DNA of 42,295 nt from Candidatus Alectryocaccomicrobium excrementavium (GTDB taxonomy: Bacteria; Bacillota; Clostridia; Christensenellales; Aristaeellaceae). This document shows positions 36,025 through 42,295 of the stretch, piece after piece (within the stretch, counting starts at the first letter, position 1; the number at the start of each line of letters is the position of its first letter). Below the pieces are notes generated by a model, which ran no database searches, had not been told where the DNA came from, and saw only the letters and a list, made by a program, of their open reading frames with translations. The stretch lies in contig DVJN01000217.1 in assembly GCA_018716755.1 (NCBI GenBank), positions 1 to 42,295 of the forward strand, read 5' to 3'. The translations under genes were made by a program, and so were the position numbers.

Positions 36025-36053
36025 ATTCTATCATATGTTTCGGGACTTGTCAA
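36025..36053 (-). promoter_or_regulatory. promoter of the giant protein gene
   Basis: TTGACA (36053-36048), 17 bp, TAGAAT (36030-36025). Confidence 0.75.
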
Positions 36054-36124
36054 TTGGTATGACGAAAATATTTCAAATTTTCTTGATTATATTACAATGT
36101 GGGAGGTATCCTTTGCGGATGGAA

Positions 36125-36166
36125 ATAAATGGAATCACAGCCGGGGCGACCGGCGATTCCATTTAT
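36125..36166. repeat. long imperfect palindrome / stem-loop
   Basis: ATAAATGGAATC-ACA-GCCGG-GGCGA-CCGGC-GATTCCATTTAT: 12-bp outer and 5-bp inner perfect arms. Confidence 0.8.
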
Positions 36167-36229
36167 GCTATATATAATAGTAGATAAATTTTTGACGGGT
36201 CGTGAAATGGCTCGAAATATGTCGCTGGC

Positions 36230-36263
36230 AAAAAACAAACCCCGGTCTGCAAACGAACCGGGG
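36230..36263 (-). terminator. intrinsic terminator of GT2 gene
   Basis: CCCCGGT/ACCGGGG stem followed on minus strand by TTTGTTTTTT. Confidence 0.85.
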
Positions 36264-36284
36264 CTGAAATATTTGCGTAACAGA

Positions 36285-36968
36285 CTAAAGTTTCTTTTTC
36301 CTGGCGCGCATTTTCTTTTTCCAGCCCAGCAGCAGGCGGTAAACGCGCTTGCCATCGCGCAGGGTGTGGAAGTGGGAACCGCGGTTGTTATCGATATAAA
36401 CGGTTTCGATTTCCACTTCGCGAATGGGCAGGCCGCGGTGGCAGGCGTCCAGCAACATGTTCATTTCGTATTCATAGCGGTCGCCTTCCAAATCCTGGCA
36501 CACGCCCACGTAGCTTTGCGGAATGCCGCGCAGGCCGGTTTGCGTGTCGGAAATCCAGCGGTGCGTAACCAGCGCGAAGGTAAGGCAGGTGAGCGTGTTG
36601 CCCATTTTGGAGCGCAGGGGCATTTCGCGCTTGCGGCGCACGCCCATTACCAGCGCGCCATCAATGGCGCGGGCGATTTTCTCAATGTCGCTGGGGGTGT
36701 GCTGCCCGTCGCAATCGGCGGTGACGACGTTATAGCCGCTCAGGGTTTTCAGCCCCGTGCGGATGGCCGCGCCCTTGCCGCGGTTTTGCGCGTGCCGCTC
36801 CAGCGAGCACAACGCGCTCACCTGGGCGAAAATGGGCTCATATTCCGGGCCGCTCCCATCGTCCACCACCACGATGCGGCCGATAAACGCACGCTCGCGC
36901 AGCGCGCGCAGCAGATCGAGCAGGCTTTCGTCCGGCTTATAGGCCGGGATGACTACGGCGGTTGCCAT
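36285..36968 (-). CDS. glycosyltransferase family 2
   Basis: MATAVVIPAYKPDESLLDLLRAL...IVVVDDGSG...NRGKGAAIRTGL...VVTADCDGQHTPSDIEKI. Confidence 0.95.
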   Translation of the reverse strand: MATAVVIPAYKPDESLLDLLRALRERAFIGRIVVVDDGSGPEYEPIFAQVSALCSLERHAQNRGKGAAIRTGLKTLSGYNVVTADCDGQHTPSDIEKIARAIDGALVMGVRRKREMPLRSKMGNTLTCLTFALVTHRWISDTQTGLRGIPQSYVGVCQDLEGDRYEYEMNMLLDACHRGLPIREVEIETVYIDNNRGSHFHTLRDGKRVYRLLLGWKKKMRARKKKL

Positions 36969-37024
36969 ATGATAGCTCCTTGTTTCCGGTTATGCCATTG
37001 GCGGCTGCTTATAAGATACCCTGT

Positions 37025-37054
37025 ATTATACCATGCCTGCCGCGCAAAAGCCAA
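37025..37054 (-). promoter_or_regulatory. promoter of GT2 gene
   Basis: TTGGCT (37054-37049), 18 bp, TATAAT (37030-37025). Confidence 0.6.
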
Positions 37055-37214
37055 TTCCAATTTGCGCAAGAAACTGTGAAGAAATCCATAAAAAAATCTC
37101 CGCGGGTGAAAAAATTCATTCTTGTGCGCAAAGTGCAGGATTTCTTGCAAAGTAAAAATATCATTAAATCTGGAATTTCCGGCAGGAAATCGCGTTTTTT
37201 GCCCTGCGCGTGAA

Positions 37215-37243
37215 TTGACATGCGGAAAAAAACATGCTATAAT
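37215..37243 (+). promoter_or_regulatory. consensus sigma-A promoter for rpoBC
   Basis: TTGACA (37215-37220), exactly 17 bp, TATAAT (37238-37243). Confidence 0.88.
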
Positions 37244-37284
37244 ACTAAATTGCACTCATATGGACAAAGTGCCGGATTTTCTGT

Positions 37285-37310
37285 CCCCTCGCGGGGCAAA
37301 TCCCCTTTTT
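37285..37310 (+). promoter_or_regulatory. putative attenuator-like structure in rpoB leader
   Basis: CCCC-TCGC-GGGG-CAAAT-CCCC-TTTTT: the GGGG segment can pair with either CCCC; the second pairing abuts five Ts. Confidence 0.4.
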
Positions 37311-37435
37311 CAGCGCTTGCGCTCATTGTACACCGTTTTGGGCAAAAGCGCAATAGGGGAAATCGCGAAAATTTTACGCGGCCCGGCATGGGAAGTTTTC
37401 ATGAATTGCGAGGCTCATGAAGGGGTGATTGCGAA

Positions 37436-40400
37436 ATGCACGAGGTGCAGCAAGGCAAGCGGACGAGGCAATTCTTTTCCAAGATACACGAAGCGCTCGA
37501 AGTGCCGGATTTGATTGAGGTGCAGAAGCGTTCGTATCAGAACTTTCTCGACGAAGGGCTTCGCGAGGTGCTCGCTGACGCGTCTCCGATTACCGATTAC
37601 AGCGAAAGCCTGATGCTGGAGTTCGTCGATTATTCGCTCGACGAGCCGAAGAACACGATTGAACGCTGCCGGGAACGCGATTTGACATATGCCGCGCCGC
37701 TCAAGGTGACGGTGCGCCTCACCAACCGCGATACGCACGAGATGAAGGAAAGCGAGGTTTTCATGGGGGATTTCCCGCTGATGACCGAGCACGGCACATT
37801 CGTGATCAACGGCGCGGAGCGCGTCATCGTCAGCCAGCTGGTGCGCTCGCCGGGCGCGTATTTTTCCTGCACCATCGATAAGGGCGGCAGCCACTTGTAT
37901 GCCGCGCAGATGATCCCCAACCGGGGCGCGTGGATTGAGTTCGAAACCGATTCCAACGCCGTGGTGTATTGCCGCATCGACCGCGCCCGCAAGCTGCCGG
38001 TGACGGTGCTTTTGCGCGCGTTGGGCGTGGAGAGCGATGCGGAGATCATCGATCTGTTTGGCGGCGACGAGCGCGTTTCCGCCACCATCGCGCGCGACGG
38101 TTCGGCCGAGGACAAGAACGAGCATGGCCGCACCCGCCGCGAGCAGGCGTTGATTGAGATTTACAACAAGCTGCGTCCGGGCGAGCCGCCTTCCGTGGAG
38201 AGCGCCACGCAGCTGATGCACAATTTGTTCTTCGATCCCAAGCGGTACGATCTCGCCCGCGTGGGCCGCTATAAATTCAATAAGAAGCTGGCGCTTGCTT
38301 TGCGCATCGACGGCCGCGAAGCGGTGGAAACGCTGGCGCATCCCGCCACGGGCGAACTTCTGGTGGAAGCGGGCAGCGTGATCGACACCGAAACCGCCTG
38401 GCGCATCCAGAACGCGGGCATCAACCGCGTGACCGTGATGGTGGATGGCCGCGAGATCAACGTGATTGGCAACAACTTTGTGGATTTCCGCATTTATATG
38501 GAAGAGAGCGAGCCGGAACTGTATAAGCAGTTCGATGCGGAAAAGGTGGATGTGCGCGAGCGCGTGCACCTGCCCACCCTGCTCTCGATCATCGAGCGCG
38601 TGCGCGCCGATGGCGTGGATTTCAATCAGGCGCTGAACGACAACATGACCCAGCTGGTGCCCAAGCACATTTTGGTGGACGATATCCTGGCTGCGGTGAG
38701 CTATCAGTTCGGCCTGTTCTATGGCATTGGCGATGTGGACGATATCGACCACATGGGCAACCGCCGCCTGCGCTCCGTGGGCGAGCTTTTGCAGAACCAG
38801 ATTCGCGTGGGCATGTCGCGCCTGGAGCGCGGCGTGAAGGAGCGCATGGCCATTCAGGATTTGAGCAAGGCGCGCCCGCAGGATCTGATCAACATCCGGC
38901 CCGTTTCGGCCACGATCAAGGAATTCTTCGGTTCTTCGCAGCTTTCGCAGTTCATGGACCAGCCCAACCCGCTGGCCGAGCTTACGCATAAGCGCCGCCT
39001 TTCCGCGCTGGGCCCCGGCGGCCTGAACCGCGACCGCGCGTCCTTCGCCGTGCGCGATGTGCACTATTCGCACTATTCGCGCATCTGCCCCATTGAAACG
39101 CCTGAAGGCCCGAACATCGGCCTGATCGGTTCTCTGGCCACCTACGCGCGCATCAACGATTACGGCTTTATCGAGGCGCCCTACCGCCGCATCGACAAAA
39201 AGACCGGCACCGTTACCGACGATATCGAGTATATGACCGCGGACGAAGAGGACCGCTACGTCATCGCCCAGGCCACCGAGCCCCTCACCGAGGATGGGCA
39301 CTTTGTGAAGCCGCGCGTCACCGTGCGCAAGCGCGAGGAGATCATCGAGGTGGACGCCAACCAGGTGGACTATATCGACGTGAGCCCGCGCCAGCTGATT
39401 TCCGTGGCCACGGGCATGATCCCCTTCCTGGAAAACGACGACGCCAACCGCGCGCTGATGGGTTCGAACATGCAGCGCCAGGCCGTGCCGCTGCTGGTGC
39501 CGGAAGCGCCCATCGTGGGCACCGGCATCGAGTACAAGGCCGCGTGCGATTCCGGCGTAGTGCTGCTCGCGCGCGAGGCGGGTATCGTCAAGCGCGTGAC
39601 GGCGGATGAAATCATCATCCGCACGGACGAGGGCGCGGACCAGCGCTACCGGCTTTCCAAGTTCGTGCGCTCCAACCAGGGCACCTGCATCAACCAGCAT
39701 CCGATCGTGAAAGAGGGCGAGCGCGTGGAAAAGCGCCAGCCCATCGCCGATGGCCCCTCTACCGACGAGGGCGAAATCGCCCTGGGCCGCAACGTGCTGA
39801 TCGGTTTTATGACGTGGGAAGGCTATAACTATGAGGACGCCGTGCTGCTCAGCGAGCGCCTGGTGAAGGACGACGTTTACACTTCGATCCACATTGAGGA
39901 ATACGAATCCGAGGCCCGCGACACCAAGCTGGGGCCGGAGGAGATCACGCGCGATATTTCCGGCGTGGGCGAAGAGGCCCTGCGCGATTTGGATGAGCGC
40001 GGCATCATCCGCATCGGCGCGGAAGTGCGCGCGAACGATATTCTGGTGGGCAAGGTCACGCCCAAGGGCGAAACCGAGCTTACTGCCGAAGAACGCCTGC
40101 TGCGCGCCATTTTCGGCGACAAGGTGCGCGAAGTGCGCGATACTTCGCTGCGCGTGCCGCACGGCGAGTTCGGCATCGTGGTGGATGTGAAGCTGTTCAC
40201 GCGCGAAAACCGCGATGAGCTCTCCCCGGGCGTGAACCAGATGGTGCGCGTGTACATCGCCCAGAAGCGCAAAATCTCCGTGGGCGATAAGATGGCAGGC
40301 CGCCACGGCAACAAGGGCGTGGTCAGCCGCATTTTGCCGGAAGAGGATATGCCCTTCCTGGCGGATGGCACGCCGCTGGACATCGTGCTCAACCCGCTGG

Positions 40401-41209
40401 GCGTGCCCAGCCGCATGAACATCGGCCAGGTGCTGGAAGTCCACCTGGGGCTCGCCGCCCGCGCGCTGGGTTGGCACGTCGCCACCCCGGTGTTCGATGG
40501 CGCGCGCGAGGAGGACATTGTCGAGCTGCTCGAAATGGCCGGCAAGAAGGAAGACAGCGGCGAGCTCTTCGACGCGAAGGGCCGGCCGACCATCCAGTTC
40601 TCCAAGTGCGGCATTACCTCCAGCGGCAAGCTGGAATTGTACGATGGCCGCACCGGCGATAAATTCGATAACCCCGTGACCGTTGGCTATATGTATATGC
40701 TCAAGCTCCACCATCTGGTGGACGATAAGATCCACGCGCGCGCAACCGGCCCCTATTCGCTGGTGACGCAGCAACCGCTGGGCGGCAAGGCACAGTTCGG
40801 CGGCCAGCGCTTCGGCGAAATGGAAGTTTGGGCGCTGGAAGCCTACGGCGCGGCGCACGTGCTGCAGGAAATCCTCACCGTGAAGAGCGACGACGTGTCC
40901 GGCCGCGTCAAGACCTACGAGGCCATTGTGAAGGGCGAAAACATCCCCGAACCGGGCATCCCGGAATCCTTTAAGGTCTTGATCAAGGAACTGCAATCCC
41001 TGGCGCTGGACATCAAGGTGCTTTCCGCCGATAAGCAGGAAATCCAGATCCGCGAACTGGACGACGATGGCGACGACGAAAGCGAATTCAAGGACGAGCT
41101 GTCGCCGGGCCTCTCTCTGGAAGCCTTTGCGGATGAGGACAACGAGGCGGAAACGTTTGATTTCGACGATCTCGAGCTGGGCGGCGACCTGTTTGACGAC
41201 GATTTTTAA
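37436..41209 (+). CDS. rpoB: DNA-directed RNA polymerase subunit beta
   Basis: 1257 aa; [67 protein letters not shown]. Confidence 0.99.
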   Translation: MHEVQQGKRTRQFFSKIHEALEVPDLIEVQKRSYQNFLDEGLREVLADASPITDYSESLMLEFVDYSLDEPKNTIERCRERDLTYAAPLKVTVRLTNRDTHEMKESEVFMGDFPLMTEHGTFVINGAERVIVSQLVRSPGAYFSCTIDKGGSHLYAAQMIPNRGAWIEFETDSNAVVYCRIDRARKLPVTVLLRALGVESDAEIIDLFGGDERVSATIARDGSAEDKNEHGRTRREQALIEIYNKLRPGEPPSVESATQLMHNLFFDPKRYDLARVGRYKFNKKLALALRIDGREAVETLAHPATGELLVEAGSVIDTETAWRIQNAGINRVTVMVDGREINVIGNNFVDFRIYMEESEPELYKQFDAEKVDVRERVHLPTLLSIIERVRADGVDFNQALNDNMTQLVPKHILVDDILAAVSYQFGLFYGIGDVDDIDHMGNRRLRSVGELLQNQIRVGMSRLERGVKERMAIQDLSKARPQDLINIRPVSATIKEFFGSSQLSQFMDQPNPLAELTHKRRLSALGPGGLNRDRASFAVRDVHYSHYSRICPIETPEGPNIGLIGSLATYARINDYGFIEAPYRRIDKKTGTVTDDIEYMTADEEDRYVIAQATEPLTEDGHFVKPRVTVRKREEIIEVDANQVDYIDVSPRQLISVATGMIPFLENDDANRALMGSNMQRQAVPLLVPEAPIVGTGIEYKAACDSGVVLLAREAGIVKRVTADEIIIRTDEGADQRYRLSKFVRSNQGTCINQHPIVKEGERVEKRQPIADGPSTDEGEIALGRNVLIGFMTWEGYNYEDAVLLSERLVKDDVYTSIHIEEYESEARDTKLGPEEITRDISGVGEEALRDLDERGIIRIGAEVRANDILVGKVTPKGETELTAEERLLRAIFGDKVREVRDTSLRVPHGEFGIVVDVKLFTRENRDELSPGVNQMVRVYIAQKRKISVGDKMAGRHGNKGVVSRILPEEDMPFLADGTPLDIVLNPLGVPSRMNIGQVLEVHLGLAARALGWHVATPVFDGAREEDIVELLEMAGKKEDSGELFDAKGRPTIQFSKCGITSSGKLELYDGRTGDKFDNPVTVGYMYMLKLHHLVDDKIHARATGPYSLVTQQPLGGKAQFGGQRFGEMEVWALEAYGAAHVLQEILTVKSDDVSGRVKTYEAIVKGENIPEPGIPESFKVLIKELQSLALDIKVLSADKQEIQIRELDDDGDDESEFKDELSPGLSLEAFADEDNEAETFDFDDLELGGDLFDDDF

Positions 41210-41213
41210 ATAG

Positions 41214-42295
<1,082 letters not shown>

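Noticed and set aside
36285-37215. Expectation of rplK/A/J/L genes upstream of rpoB
   Set aside because: Only a divergent GT2 gene and AT-rich intergenic DNA are present; no ribosomal protein ORF found in any frame

Overview
GC-rich bacterial chromosome segment, probably Clostridia/Firmicutes-like by gene content (inference). The left half (1-24 kb) is a plant-polysaccharide utilisation region: GH51 (partial), GH29, and a minus-strand block from about 21.3 kb to 7.1 kb. That block holds two tandem GH28-like beta-helix proteins, LplB/YtcP-type ABC permeases plus a solute-binding protein, a third GH28-like protein, a LacI regulator, and a tightly packed GH127 - glycyl radical enzyme (GRE) - GRE-activase trio. 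A divergent MFS transporter and a second LacI regulator close it. The middle holds a 5-tRNA operon, patatin, amidohydrolase and Mbeg1-like lipase genes, and feoAB. The right part holds a ~2000-aa secreted protein (repeated beta-domains + BspA-like LRRs + BACON-like domain + C-terminal dockerin), a GT2 glycosyltransferase, and rpoB-rpoC behind a consensus promoter with a structured leader. Best candidates for something undescribed: (i) the compact GRE (about 675 aa, Cys-Trp-Glu active-site motif) apparently translationally coupled to a GH127 under a LacI-operator-like palindrome; (ii) three signal-less GH28-like paralogues lacking the canonical GHG motif; (iii) the LRR/BACON/dockerin giant protein; (iv) a possible rpoBC leader attenuator. 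All calls come from reading the sequence; no database searches were run.
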